DNA of 64,000 nucleotides from Mycolicibacterium sediminis (GCF_010731735.1 NZ_AP022588.1:930001-994000), one strand, 5' to 3'; shown: positions 1 through 8,923, numbered from the stretch's first letter. The notes: generated by a model not told the origin, from the sequence alone. Numbers and translations are program-made.

Positions 1-29
1 CCACCGCGGCGATAGCAGGCAGGCCTCGA

Positions 30-78
30 GTGTGAACGTGACGACGTTCCTGGCCCGGGAACGTCGTCGGATTCACAC
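30..78. terminator. Imperfect inverted repeat at window start, probable terminator
   Basis: Two 21-base arms (30-50 and 58-78) pair with three mismatches around a 7-base loop. The outer arms read GTGTGAA and TTCACAC and the inner arms GACGACGTTCC and GGAACGTCGTC. No gene covers it, and the nearest gene start is at 205. It most likely ends a transcript that enters from outside the window. No T-run follows, so a terminator role is inferred from position and pairing only. Confidence 0.5.
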
Positions 79-204
79 TCGGCGCCGTCGAGCCGAGGCC
101 TACCCCGGGACCGACAGCATCATCGGATTGCCCCGCAGGCGATGCGGATCCGGGAGGGACGCGACGTTGTTTGACCACCCGCTTCTCGGGAACAGCCCGT
201 CATC

Positions 205-1269
205 GTGTCGAGTACCTCGGTGTTGTCGCGGCTCGTCGGCTTCGTCCGTGCCGGCTACCCCGACGTCGCGCCGCGCACCGGTCACGTCTCGCTGTTCGCC
301 CTGTGTCCCCGTCGTCTGTGCGACGACGACGTCCGGTTCCTGACGAGCGTGCTGACCAAGGCCGGCCCGCCGGTGACGCAGGCCGACGTCCGTGCCGCCA
401 TCACCACGCTGATTCGAGACGCCGCGTCGAGCGACGACTGCGACCGCGTCAGCAGGCGTCTCGCCGACGACGGGTGGCTCGTCCTCGACGGCTCGAACCG
501 GTGCATCGCCGCGACCACGACACCCCGCCCCGTCGCGAAGGGAGACGACTCGACCATGACGATCGACGACCTGACCGGACCCCGGCTGGTGAACAGGCTG
601 GCGCACCTGGCCGAGGCCGCTCCCGCGCGGGAGCCCATCGAGGACGTGTTCGCCGACGTCTGCGCGTCGGCCGTCGAACTGATCGACGGCGCGAGCCACG
701 CGGACGTCATGCTGATCCGCGACGATCACGTCGTCTCGGTCGGTGCGACGTCCGACCTGTCGGTCCGGCTCGACGAACTGCAGCGCAGGTTCGGAGAGGG
801 GCCGTGCGCCGACGCCGCCTTCACGGCCACCACGGTGCGCGCGGACGACTTCCGCACCGAGACGCGCTGGCGCGAATATGCTCCTGCCGCAGCGGAACTC
901 GGGATGCGCAGCTGCCTGTCGTACAGACTGTACGGCGAGGGACGGATCGCGGCGACGATGAACGTCTTCGGCCACGAACCCGACGTCTGGGACGAGGAGG
1001 CCGAGACGATCGGGGAGATCCTCGCCGCGCATGCGGCGGCCGCCATCACCGCAAGCCGGTGGGGTGCGACGGTGCATTCGACGCTGAGCCTGCGCGACCG
1101 CATCGGGCAGGCCAAGGGCATCCTGATGGAGCGCTACGGGGTGGACGACGTCCGCGCGTTCGAGATCCTGCGGCGGCTCTCACAGGAGGCGCGCCTCCCC
1201 CTCGCCGAACTCGCCCAGCGGGTCGTCGACACCCGCACTCCGGGCGCCTCCGAGAGCGTGGCCGACTGA
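205..1269 (+). CDS. DUF3349-GAF-ANTAR fusion regulator
   Basis: A 354-residue protein with three parts. Residues about 8-95 resemble the mycobacterial DUF3349 family (RAGYPDVAP, LFALCPRRL, RRLADDGW). Residues about 125-285 form a GAF sensor domain. Residues 297-345 form an ANTAR RNA-binding domain with the hallmark RDRIGQAKGILMERYG. ANTAR proteins bind dual stem-loops in nascent RNA and prevent termination. DUF3349 is normally a stand-alone protein of about 100 residues, so the fusion is unusual. An in-frame ATG at 556, preceded by GGGAG, could start a free GAF-ANTAR protein, but no stop codon separates the parts. It is closely similar to the GAF-ANTAR gene at 5566. The GTG start at 205 was chosen because it captures the whole DUF3349 region. 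The ligand is unknown. Confidence 0.8.
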   Translation: MSSTSVLSRLVGFVRAGYPDVAPRTGHVSLFALCPRRLCDDDVRFLTSVLTKAGPPVTQADVRAAITTLIRDAASSDDCDRVSRRLADDGWLVLDGSNRCIAATTTPRPVAKGDDSTMTIDDLTGPRLVNRLAHLAEAAPAREPIEDVFADVCASAVELIDGASHADVMLIRDDHVVSVGATSDLSVRLDELQRRFGEGPCADAAFTATTVRADDFRTETRWREYAPAAAELGMRSCLSYRLYGEGRIAATMNVFGHEPDVWDEEAETIGEILAAHAAAAITASRWGATVHSTLSLRDRIGQAKGILMERYGVDDVRAFEILRRLSQEARLPLAELAQRVVDTRTPGASESVAD

Positions 1270-1298
1270 CCGTCGCGGACGTGCGACAAGATGGGTTC

Positions 1299-2096
1299 AT
1301 GACTCACGGAAAATCGGTCTTCATCACCGGCGCAGCCGCCGGGATCGGCCGCGCCACCGCACTGTCCTTCGCCAAGCGCGGCTACGTCATCGGGGCCTAC
1401 GACCTCGACGAGGTGGGCTTGAAGTCCCTGACCGACGAGGTCGAGGCGCTCGGCGCCACGATCGTGACGGGAAAGCTCGACGTCACCGACGCCGACGAGA
1501 TGGCCTCCTCGGTCGCCGCGTTCGTGGCGACCACGGGCGGACGGCTCGACGTCATGATCAACAACGCGGGCATCCTGATCGCCGGACGCTTCGAGGAGAT
1601 CCCGGTCGCGAGGCATCACCGGGAGATCGACATCAACACCAAGGGCGTCGTCAACGGCCTGCACGCCGCATTCCCCTACCTGAAGTCGACGCCCAACTCC
1701 GCGGTCGTGAACATGGCCTCGGCGTCGGCGATCTACGGTCAGGCCGAACTCGCCAACTACAGCGCGACGAAGTTCTTCGTCCGCGCCGTCACCGAGGCGC
1801 TCGACCTGGAATGGGCCCGCTACGGCATCCGGGTGGTGGCGATGTGGCCGCTGTACGTGCAGACCGCGATGACGACCGACGTCAAGACGGGGACGACGGA
1901 CTCGCTCGGCATCCGGCTCACCGCCCAGGACATCGCCGACGACATCGTCAAGGCCGTCGACCCGTCCCGGCCGCGGCGGCTGGTCCACCAGGTGCACTTC
2001 CCGGTCGGGCGGCAGGCCAAGGCCCTCGCCGTGGGTGCCCGCTTCTCCCCCGCGTGGATGACGCGGCTGGTCAACAAGCGACTGGCCGGCTCCTAG
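1299..2096 (+). CDS. SDR family oxidoreductase
   Basis: A 265-residue classical short-chain dehydrogenase. The N-terminal nucleotide-binding motif is TGAAAGIG, NNAG follows near residue 87, and the catalytic pair lies in YSATK near residue 152. The substrate cannot be read from sequence. The form resembles mycobacterial SDRs annotated for steroid, retinol or acyl-chain metabolism. The ATG at 1299 is 29 bases after the preceding regulator, so the two may be co-transcribed. It converges on the transporter gene ending at 2115. Confidence 0.85.
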   Translation: MTHGKSVFITGAAAGIGRATALSFAKRGYVIGAYDLDEVGLKSLTDEVEALGATIVTGKLDVTDADEMASSVAAFVATTGGRLDVMINNAGILIAGRFEEIPVARHHREIDINTKGVVNGLHAAFPYLKSTPNSAVVNMASASAIYGQAELANYSATKFFVRAVTEALDLEWARYGIRVVAMWPLYVQTAMTTDVKTGTTDSLGIRLTAQDIADDIVKAVDPSRPRRLVHQVHFPVGRQAKALAVGARFSPAWMTRLVNKRLAGS

Positions 2097-2114
2097 CGGG
2101 CGGCTGGGCCCGGA

Positions 2115-3389
2115 TCAGCTCTGGCCCAGCCCCACTCGCAAGCCGAGCCACAGCGCGCCGACGGCCCCGAGCAGACAGATCGGCACCGTCGCGGCACCCA
2201 GCGCGGTGAAGCGGGCCAGACGCGGCGGCTGGCCCGCGGCGTCGAGGACCCTGCGCCACAGCAGTGTCGCGAGCGAGCCGACGTAGGTCAGGTTGGGACC
2301 GATGTTGACGCCCACCAGCATGGCGAGGATCAGGCCGGGGGGAGCGGTCGTGCCGAGCGCTGCGAGCAGGATCAGCGTCGCGGGCAGGTTGTTCACGACG
2401 TTGGCCAGTACCGCGGCCAGAGCCGCCATGGCCACCAGCCCCCACAGCGACGTCGACGACGGGACGAGGGTCTCGATCGCCTCGCCGAGCCCGTTCGAAC
2501 TCACCGCGGCCACCACGATGCTGAGGGCGAGCACGAACACGCAGAACAGCGGCGACGCGGAGGCGACGATCGCCCCCGGCGTGATCAGCTTGGCGGACAA
2601 CGCCGGAACGGCGAGCACCGCCGCTCCGGCCACGGCGATCCACACCGGTTCGATGCTCAGCCATCCCGACACCCCGAACCCGAGCAGGGTGGCGCCGAGG
2701 ACGGCGAAGGCGAACACGGGAGCGTCGGGCACGGCGGCCGTGTCACCCGTCTCGACGGACGGTTCCGACACCGTCAGGTCGCGACGGAAGAACCACCGGA
2801 ACACGGCGTACTCGAGGAGGATCGAGACCAGCCACGGCAGCGCCATCACCGAGGCGAACGACGCGAAGGACAGCCCGCAGGCCGAGAATGCCAGCAGGTT
2901 GGTCAGATTCGACACCGGCAGCAGCGTCGACGCCGTGTTGGACAGGTGCGTGCAGGCGTAGACGTGCGGGCCCGACCGGACCCCCGCCAGTCGCGCCGAG
3001 CCGATGACCACCGGAGTCAACAGCACCACCGTGGCGTCGAGGCTGAGCACGGCGGTGGTCACCGAGGCCGCGACGAAGACCAGCGTCAGCAGGCGGTGAG
3101 GCCTGTCCTGCGACGATCTCCCCAGAACCGTTCCAAGCCAATGGAATACGCCGAGCACGTCGGCGAGACGCGCCAGCACCAGGATCGCAGCGAGGAACCC
3201 CACGGTGGGAGCCAGCAACAGCACCTGGTGTTCGGCGTCGTGCGGCGAGATGATCCCGAGGAGCAGCACGACGGCTGCGGCGGGCACCGCCAGCGCGGCC
3301 TCGGGGAGACCGCGAGGCTGCACCATGGCGAAGATCAGGACGGCCGCGAGCAGGGCCAGGGACACGACTTCCGGCCAGGGAGCCGTCAC
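2115..3389 (-). CDS. ArsB/CitMHS-type ion transporter
   Basis: A 424-residue membrane protein with about 11 hydrophobic segments. It belongs to the ion transporter superfamily that includes ArsB arsenite pumps and NhaD/CitMHS carriers. Diagnostic stretches are SLDATVVLLTP in the first half and VVNNLPATLILL in the second. The GTG start at 3389 overlaps the MFS stop by four bases (GTGA), so it is translated as the third gene of an operon. Whether it exports arsenite or carries another anion cannot be decided; no arsR or arsC is nearby. Confidence 0.8.
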   Translation of the reverse strand: MTAPWPEVVSLALLAAVLIFAMVQPRGLPEAALAVPAAAVVLLLGIISPHDAEHQVLLLAPTVGFLAAILVLARLADVLGVFHWLGTVLGRSSQDRPHRLLTLVFVAASVTTAVLSLDATVVLLTPVVIGSARLAGVRSGPHVYACTHLSNTASTLLPVSNLTNLLAFSACGLSFASFASVMALPWLVSILLEYAVFRWFFRRDLTVSEPSVETGDTAAVPDAPVFAFAVLGATLLGFGVSGWLSIEPVWIAVAGAAVLAVPALSAKLITPGAIVASASPLFCVFVLALSIVVAAVSSNGLGEAIETLVPSSTSLWGLVAMAALAAVLANVVNNLPATLILLAALGTTAPPGLILAMLVGVNIGPNLTYVGSLATLLWRRVLDAAGQPPRLARFTALGAATVPICLLGAVGALWLGLRVGLGQS

Positions 3390-4630
3390 CGCGCGGGGAC
3401 CGGTTCGGCGTCCGAGGACCGCCGTGTCTCGGGGACGCCGAAGTACAGGATGCCGAGCGCCACGACCGAGATGGCCGTGAGGGTCAGCATCGCGGCCTGA
3501 TAGCCGGACGCCGCGAAGACGGCGCCGGCGAGGGTGGGGCTGAGCGCGCCGCCGATGCCCTGCACCATCGTCGCGGCACCGAGGGCCACGTTGTAGCGGC
3601 CGCTGCCCCTGGTCAGATCGGCCACCATGACGGCGAACAGCGGCCCCTGCAGGCCCGCCGCGACGCCGTCGAGCGCTTGGATCGCGATGACCAGGCCCGG
3701 GCTCGCGGTGATGGCGAACAGCAGACCGCGCACCGGCAGGACCGCGAAGGCGATCAGCAGCAGGGGTTTTCGTCCCCACCGTTCGGACCGGCCCGTCAGC
3801 AGCGCCATCGGGATCATCACCAGCTGGGCCACCACGATCAGTGCCGCCTGGTAGAGCGCCCCGGCGTGGGAGTCGCCGACGGCCAGTCGCTCGCCCGCGA
3901 TGGGCAGCATCGCCCCGTTGCCGAGCTGCCACAGCCCCACGACCGCGGCCAGGATCAGCAGCGGGCGGTTGCGCAGCAGCATCCGGAAGCCCGACGGTGC
4001 GTCACCGCCGTCGGTGGTCGACTGCAGTCCGCGTGCGAGCCCGTCGTCGATGAGGGACGCCTTGATCGCGAGGGTCGCGATGACGACGAAGATCCCGAAC
4101 AGGCTGGCGATCCAGAAGCCCAGGCGCAGGCTGACCAGATAGCCCGCCAGTCCGGCGATGGTCGACCCGACGACGTTGCCCGCATGGTTGAACGCCGTCA
4201 TGCGGCCGGTCTGTTCGGCGTAGCGCTGCGGGCCGACGAGGCCCAGTGCTATCGCCGCGATGACCGGTCCCACCACGACGCCTCCGACGCCGGTGATCAA
4301 CTGCGCCGCGGTGACGACCCCGATGGTCGGCGTCAGCGTGACGATGAGGGTTCCGATCGACGTCAGCGCGGCGGCACCCGCCAGCAGTGCGCGCTTGTGC
4401 CGCGAGGAGTCGATCAGCGCGCCGGCGGGGGCGTTGAGGAAGAGGCCGATCGCCCCGCCGAGGGTGAGGACCACGCCGATGCTCGCGGGATTCCAGCCGT
4501 GCTGGTTAATCAGGTACACCCCGAGGAACGGACCGAGGCCCGACTGCACGTCGGCGATGAAGAAGTTGACGCCGTTCAGCGCCCGGAGGGAGCGCTTGAG
4601 TTCGGGACCGTCGGCGGGAGGCGACGTCAT
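3386..4630 (-). CDS. MFS transporter
   Basis: A 414-residue major facilitator protein with about 12 hydrophobic segments and a short charged loop between halves (residues about 195-215, rich in D and G). The typical MFS loop pattern GRSERWGRKPLL follows near residue 265. The ATG at 4630 overlaps the stop of the upstream 2H-type gene (ATGA), and its own stop overlaps the next start (GTGA). The start was placed at MTSPPADGPELKRS because this overlap fits the operon. It is probably an exporter; the substrate is not known. Confidence 0.85.
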   Translation of the reverse strand: MTSPPADGPELKRSLRALNGVNFFIADVQSGLGPFLGVYLINQHGWNPASIGVVLTLGGAIGLFLNAPAGALIDSSRHKRALLAGAAALTSIGTLIVTLTPTIGVVTAAQLITGVGGVVVGPVIAAIALGLVGPQRYAEQTGRMTAFNHAGNVVGSTIAGLAGYLVSLRLGFWIASLFGIFVVIATLAIKASLIDDGLARGLQSTTDGGDAPSGFRMLLRNRPLLILAAVVGLWQLGNGAMLPIAGERLAVGDSHAGALYQAALIVVAQLVMIPMALLTGRSERWGRKPLLLIAFAVLPVRGLLFAITASPGLVIAIQALDGVAAGLQGPLFAVMVADLTRGSGRYNVALGAATMVQGIGGALSPTLAGAVFAASGYQAAMLTLTAISVVALGILYFGVPETRRSSDAEPVPAR

Positions 4631-5358
4631 ACCGCGTCGGCGGGTCTCGTGGCCGCGAGTGCCCAGATGCCACGGCACTTCGTGCAGGTCCCGTTCGGCC
4701 CCATCTCGTAGAGTCCGATCTCGTCGAGGTGCCCGTCGAACGCCGACGGTTCGGGCAGCCCCGAGAGGTCGACGCGGACACTCTCGTCACGTGGCCAGGT
4801 GAGGGTGACGTGCGGATCGAAGCGGTCGTCCCGGTCGTCGGAGACCGCGTCGTACCCGTACTCCCGAAGCTGTCGGACCTGCGCCGGATCCCGTGGATCG
4901 GCCGCAGCCAGCAGGTCGGCCAGGTTCTCGCCTCCGGGGCCGCGTTCGCGGAGCCGGCCGCGGCGGAGCGGCTCGACCGCGGCGACCACCGCGCGTTGGA
5001 CCCGCCGCCAGTCGTCGGTGCGCGCGTAGAAGACCTCCGGCGCCCCTTCGTGGTTGAACCGGTACTCGGTGGCCTCGGCCCGAACGGACGCCACCTCCCG
5101 CGCCGCGTCGCCGAGGGCCGTTCGGACCGCTTCGACGTCGTCCTCGTCGACTGCCAGCATGAATAGCGAGACGTGCGGTTCGCAGACGCTGCCGGGCACT
5201 CCCGGGAACTCCTCGCCGAGGCGGAAGCACGCGTCCCCGCCGCGGCGGTCGATGAGCGCGGCCAGCGCGTTGCTGCAATCGACGGACCGGGTGCGCACGC
5301 CATGGGGCAGGCGCATCACCACGTCGAGTACCACGGTCCGATTCTGGGCTGCGCCCAA
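4627..5358 (-). CDS. 2H phosphoesterase / 2'-5' RNA ligase-like protein
   Basis: A protein of about 243 residues with two H-x-S/T motifs, PHVSLFML in the first half and DPHVTLTWP in the second. This is the active-site arrangement of the 2H phosphoesterase superfamily (2'-5' RNA ligase, cyclic phosphodiesterases). A C-terminal CTKC pair could hold a metal. The TTG at 5358 is preferred because a strong AGGAGG sits about six bases upstream; an ATG 30 bases further upstream lacks such a site. It is the first gene of a three-gene coupled operon with an MFS and an ArsB-like transporter. Substrate and link to transport are unknown. Confidence 0.65.
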   Translation of the reverse strand: MGAAQNRTVVLDVVMRLPHGVRTRSVDCSNALAALIDRRGGDACFRLGEEFPGVPGSVCEPHVSLFMLAVDEDDVEAVRTALGDAAREVASVRAEATEYRFNHEGAPEVFYARTDDWRRVQRAVVAAVEPLRRGRLRERGPGGENLADLLAAADPRDPAQVRQLREYGYDAVSDDRDDRFDPHVTLTWPRDESVRVDLSGLPEPSAFDGHLDEIGLYEMGPNGTCTKCRGIWALAATRPADAV

Positions 5359-5565
5359 TGTCTTCCTCCTGGTCCGGGGGCCGACCACTGCGGGTGTCTG
5401 CCGTCGGCGGGACGCTACGGCGGCTGGCTGTGGGGTTGCTGGATGGCGGGGTCGTCTTCGCCGGACGGCCGCTCGAACACCCGTTTCCGCATGCGTCGAC
5501 GGACGTCAGGGGGGTTCTGACGAACTGATGACGCCTCGGCCGGGCGGGATGTCCGACCTCGAGGT

Positions 5566-6285
5566 TTGCGTGGGACGCGAGCGGGCAAGCTCCCCCTCGT
5601 GTCCCAGCCACGCCCGCAGGACCTCGCGCACAAGATGGCCGAGTTGGCGCGTTCCGTCGCGGTTCCGCGGACGACCGAGGACATCTTCGCGGAGGTGACC
5701 AAGGCCGCGGTGGAGCTGATTCCGGGCGCCGATGCCGCCGGGATCCTGCTCATCAGGAAGGGCGGGAAGTTCGAGTCGCACGCGGGCACCACCGACCTGC
5801 CGCATCGGCTCGACGAACTGCAGCACCGCTTCCAGGAAGGTCCGTGCATGGATGCGGCCCTGGCCGAGGTCGTGGTCCGCACCGACGACTTCCGGCGGGA
5901 GACGCGGTGGCCCTCGTACTCGGCGGCCGTCCAGGAATTCGGAGTCTTCAGCGGGCTGTCGTTCAGGCTCTACACCAAGGACCGGACGGCCGGCGCGCTC
6001 AACCTCTTCGGTTTCCAGCCGACGGAGTGGGATGCGGACCGGCAGACGATCGGCACCGTGCTCGCCGCCCACGCCGCGGCCGCGATCCTGTCCAGCCAGC
6101 AGGGCGAGCAGCTGCAATCCGCCCTGATGAGCCGCGACCGCATCGGACAGGCCAAGGGCATCATCATGGAGCGCTTCGGCATCGACGACATCCAGGCGTT
6201 CGACATGCTCCGTCAGCTGTCCCAGGAGGGCAACGCGAAACTGGTCGACGTCGTGCAGCGCGTGATCGATACGCGGGGGCGCTGA
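5566..6285 (+). CDS. GAF-ANTAR regulator
   Basis: A protein of up to 239 residues with a GAF domain (about 30-165) and a C-terminal ANTAR domain with RDRIGQAKGIIMERFG. It is very similar to the C-terminal two thirds of the protein at 205 (HRLDELQHRFQEGPC, RTDDFRRETRW), so the two are paralogues. The start is uncertain: TTG at 5566 has GAGG three bases upstream, and GTG at 5599 is an alternative that removes 11 residues. It converges, with a five-base gap, on the small gene at 6291. Its likely role is ligand-controlled transcription antitermination. Confidence 0.85.
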   Translation: MRGTRAGKLPLVSQPRPQDLAHKMAELARSVAVPRTTEDIFAEVTKAAVELIPGADAAGILLIRKGGKFESHAGTTDLPHRLDELQHRFQEGPCMDAALAEVVVRTDDFRRETRWPSYSAAVQEFGVFSGLSFRLYTKDRTAGALNLFGFQPTEWDADRQTIGTVLAAHAAAAILSSQQGEQLQSALMSRDRIGQAKGIIMERFGIDDIQAFDMLRQLSQEGNAKLVDVVQRVIDTRGR

Positions 6286-6290
6286 CCGAC

Positions 6291-6590
6291 CTAGGACCGA
6301 CCATCCGCGTCGGTCGGACCGGACTCCGATCCTCCGTCGGCATAACTGAATTCGTCGCTGTAGGGTGCTCTCGGCGGAGCGATCTCGTCGAGGCGCTCAT
6401 TGATCGCGTGCGCCAGCATGTCGTGCTGGTCCGGTGGCAGCGCGATGGCTCCGTTGAGGTACGCGTCGAGCGCGAACCGGTCGGCGTCGCCACCGAGACT
6501 GAAGTACCGCAGCCACAGTTGGTCGGCGGTGATGTCGGCCGCCTCCAGGGCGAGGTGGAACCGCTCGTTCAGCTCGTCGTGGTCGGCCAT
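6291..6590 (-). CDS. Small acidic protein co-transcribed with GAF-ANTAR
   Basis: A 99-residue acidic protein with no recognised domain. Residues about 1-65 look helical (ADHDELNERFHLALEA, DQHDMLAHAINERL); the tail is rich in S, D and G and probably disordered. The start is seven bases after the stop of the GAF-ANTAR gene at 6598, which implies one transcript. It may be a partner or modulator of that regulator; this is inference from position only. Confidence 0.65.
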   Translation of the reverse strand: MADHDELNERFHLALEAADITADQLWLRYFSLGGDADRFALDAYLNGAIALPPDQHDMLAHAINERLDEIAPPRAPYSDEFSYADGGSESGPTDADGRS

Positions 6591-6597
6591 CACCGGC

Positions 6598-7314
6598 TCA
6601 CGCGTCCGCCACCGACGCGACGATGCGCGCGGCGACGTCGCCAACCAGCCTCCGGCTGCGGTGCGACTCCGCCGTCAGCTCCCGGAACGCCTCGGCAGCG
6701 CCGATCCCGTTGCGCGCCATGAGGATTCCGCGTGCCATGGCGATCTGGTCGCGCGATCGCAGCGTCTCCTTCAACTGGTCGCTGAGGCGCTCGGACGCCT
6801 GCAAGGTCTTGACGTTGCCGACGAAGATGGAGGCCCGGGCGGCGAAGCGACGGAGGAGTTCCTCGGCGTGATCGTCGTAGGCCTCCACGGTGGTCGAGTA
6901 GACCTTGATGGCACCGAGGTGGTCGTCGCCGTTGGTGAGCGGAGCGCTGAGAAACGAACGCATGCCCAACTCGTGGGCGCGTGCGATCCACGTGGGCCAG
7001 CGACGCGCGTCGCCCGACCCGTCCGAACGCACGACGATGCCTTCCCGCCACGCGGTGAGGCACGGTCCCTCGTCGAGTTCGTACTGGGCGTCGTCGAGTT
7101 GCTCGACCAGCGCGTCGGTGGCGGCCGACGTGATGCGCCTGCCATCGCGATCCAGCAGGCTGATGCCGGACCCCGCACTGCCGGCGATGGTTTCGGCGGC
7201 GAGCGCCGTGACGGTCGAGAGCGCCGTGGCCACCGTCGTCTCGGTCAGGAGCATCCCCGACATCCGTGCGAACATCCCCACCAGCTCCTCGGCGGGGTCG
7301 GGACGTTGCGTCAC
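6598..7314 (-). CDS. GAF-ANTAR regulator (third copy)
   Basis: A 238-residue protein with a GAF domain (about 25-165) and an ANTAR domain beginning at RDQIAMARGILMARNG. It is more distant from the other two GAF-ANTAR proteins here than they are from each other, and its ANTAR helix lacks the usual GQAKG. The GTG start at 7314 has AAGGAG nine bases upstream. It heads a two-gene unit with the small protein at 6291. It should act on nascent RNA; target and ligand are unknown. Confidence 0.85.
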   Translation of the reverse strand: MTQRPDPAEELVGMFARMSGMLLTETTVATALSTVTALAAETIAGSAGSGISLLDRDGRRITSAATDALVEQLDDAQYELDEGPCLTAWREGIVVRSDGSGDARRWPTWIARAHELGMRSFLSAPLTNGDDHLGAIKVYSTTVEAYDDHAEELLRRFAARASIFVGNVKTLQASERLSDQLKETLRSRDQIAMARGILMARNGIGAAEAFRELTAESHRSRRLVGDVAARIVASVADA

Positions 7315-7403
7315 TGGGCGTCGCTCCTTTTCGTCGGCGGCACGCCGGCTCGACGGACCGCGCTGACGACTACCACCGGAGTGGTCGCCTAAACACCGCG
7401 ACG

Positions 7404-8873
7404 TCAGACGGGGGCGAACCGATCGGCCCACGGCAGCGCGACCTCGAGTTGCGCGGCCAGCCGGACCAGCAGTGACTCGCCCTCCAGCGGCGCGACGAAC
7501 TGCACGCCCAGGGGAAGCCCATCGGCGGTCCAGTGCAGCGGCAGCGTGATCGCGGGACGACCGGTGAGGTTCGCGAGCTGGGTGTAGGGCACCCAGTTCA
7601 GGTTCTTGTCCACCATGTCGTCGACGATCTTCGTGTACCGCAGGAGGCCGGCGGTTCGCGTCTTGATCAGCACGTCGGACGCGCGCTGCAATGCGACCGG
7701 CAGGTCGAACTCGCCGATCCTGGGTGGCGGTGTCGCCAGGGTGGGGGTCAGCAGGAGGTCGAAGGACTCGAAGAAGGTGCTCAGTCGACGGGTGTGCTCG
7801 TGTCGTCGCTGCACGGCGTCCACGTAGTCGACGCTGGGTGTGGCGCGGCCAATGGCGGCGAGGATCAGGGTGTCGCGCTCGAAGGAGTCGTCGCCCGCGC
7901 CCGTCAGCCGCTTGGCCTCGTCGAATTCCCATGCGGTGTAGACGAACCAGGTGAGTAGGAAGTCGCGGGCCAGTGCGGCGTCGTCGAACGGTGCCGTCGG
8001 GAGTTCCTCGACGTGGTGGCCGAGTTCGGTGAGCGCCCGGACGGCGCCGTCGACCGCGGCGTACGCCTCGCGGTCCGGCGTCGGGTTGATCGCCGAGGGC
8101 ACGCGCACCCCGATCCTCAGCCGGCCGGGGTCCTGGCCGAGGCACGAGGCGAACGACGACGAGGGCATCGCGGGTGCGTACGGGCCGAACGGCTCACCAC
8201 CGCTGATCACGTCGAGCATCGCGGCGGTGTCGCGGACGGTCCGGGACACGACGCCCTGGACGGCGGCACCGTGCATGGACTCGCCGGTTGCCGGGCCCGA
8301 CGGGGTGAGGCCTCGCCCTGGCTTGAGCCCGACCAGACCGCAGCATGCGGCGGGGATGCGGATGGACCCACCGCCGTCGTTGGCCCCGGCCGCGGGCACG
8401 ATCCCGGCGGCGACGGCGGCAGCCGACCCGCCCGAGGACCCGCCGGGCGTCCGCGTCAGGTCCCACGGGTTGCGGGCGGGGCCCCACAGCTCCGGCTCGG
8501 TGATGCCCTTGGCGCCGAACTCCGGGGTGTTGGTCTTGCCGAAGATCAGCAGGCCGGCGTCGAGCCAACGCCGGACGATGGTGGCGTGCGCGGGTGCCTT
8601 CGCCGTGCGCAACGCCCGGGAGCCCGCCGATGTGGGCAGGCCCGCATAGTCCTGCGCGAGGTCCTTGATCAGGAACGGCACACCGCCGAACGGACCGCTC
8701 GGCGCGGCGGCGGGGGTGGCGGGCACCTCCCGCACGATCGCGTTGATCCGCGGGTTGACCTCCGCGGCTCGGTCGCGGGCCACGGTCAGCAGTTCGGCTG
8801 CCGACACCTGCCCGTCGGCGACCAGACCCGCCAGGCCTACGGCGTCGTATGACCGGTACTCCTCGAACTCCAT
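7404..8873 (-). CDS. Amidase (amidase signature family)
   Basis: A 489-residue amidase signature enzyme that hydrolyses carboxamides. The Ser-cisSer-Lys triad is visible: Lys in FLIKDLAQDY (about residue 72), cis-Ser in GGSSGGSAAAVAAG and nucleophile Ser in DGGGSIRIPA. The length is normal for the family. No signal peptide is seen, so it should be cytosolic. The next gene downstream is the GAF-ANTAR gene at 7314, 89 bases away. A -10 box six bases before the ATG indicates a leaderless transcript. Substrate unknown. Confidence 0.9.
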   Translation of the reverse strand: MEFEEYRSYDAVGLAGLVADGQVSAAELLTVARDRAAEVNPRINAIVREVPATPAAAPSGPFGGVPFLIKDLAQDYAGLPTSAGSRALRTAKAPAHATIVRRWLDAGLLIFGKTNTPEFGAKGITEPELWGPARNPWDLTRTPGGSSGGSAAAVAAGIVPAAGANDGGGSIRIPAACCGLVGLKPGRGLTPSGPATGESMHGAAVQGVVSRTVRDTAAMLDVISGGEPFGPYAPAMPSSSFASCLGQDPGRLRIGVRVPSAINPTPDREAYAAVDGAVRALTELGHHVEELPTAPFDDAALARDFLLTWFVYTAWEFDEAKRLTGAGDDSFERDTLILAAIGRATPSVDYVDAVQRRHEHTRRLSTFFESFDLLLTPTLATPPPRIGEFDLPVALQRASDVLIKTRTAGLLRYTKIVDDMVDKNLNWVPYTQLANLTGRPAITLPLHWTADGLPLGVQFVAPLEGESLLVRLAAQLEVALPWADRFAPV

Positions 8874-8879
8874 CGCTCG

Positions 8880-8885
8880 ACCGTA
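8880..8885 (-). promoter_or_regulatory. -10 box for leaderless amidase transcript
   Basis: On the minus strand TACGGT fits the mycobacterial -10 pattern TANNNT and ends six bases before the ATG at 8873. Transcription would start at or next to the start codon. No ribosome-binding site is seen before that ATG. Confidence 0.5.
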
Positions 8886-8923
8886 GGCGTCGCGGCGTCG
8901 GTCCGGGAGACCTCCCCCAGGTG

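Noticed and set aside
169..193. Possible SigF promoter GTTT-N15-GGGAAC before the first GAF-ANTAR gene
   Set aside because: Only four of six -10 bases match, and the distance to the GTG start would be very short; not strong enough to list as a promoter.
100..1077. Long open frame on the minus strand opposite the GAF-ANTAR gene
   Set aside because: It is rich in R, G and D typical of antisense frames in GC-rich DNA, and the plus strand encodes recognised domains.
556..1269. GAF-ANTAR as a separate gene from ATG 556
   Set aside because: The upstream DUF3349 region is in the same open frame with no stop; kept as an alternative start only.
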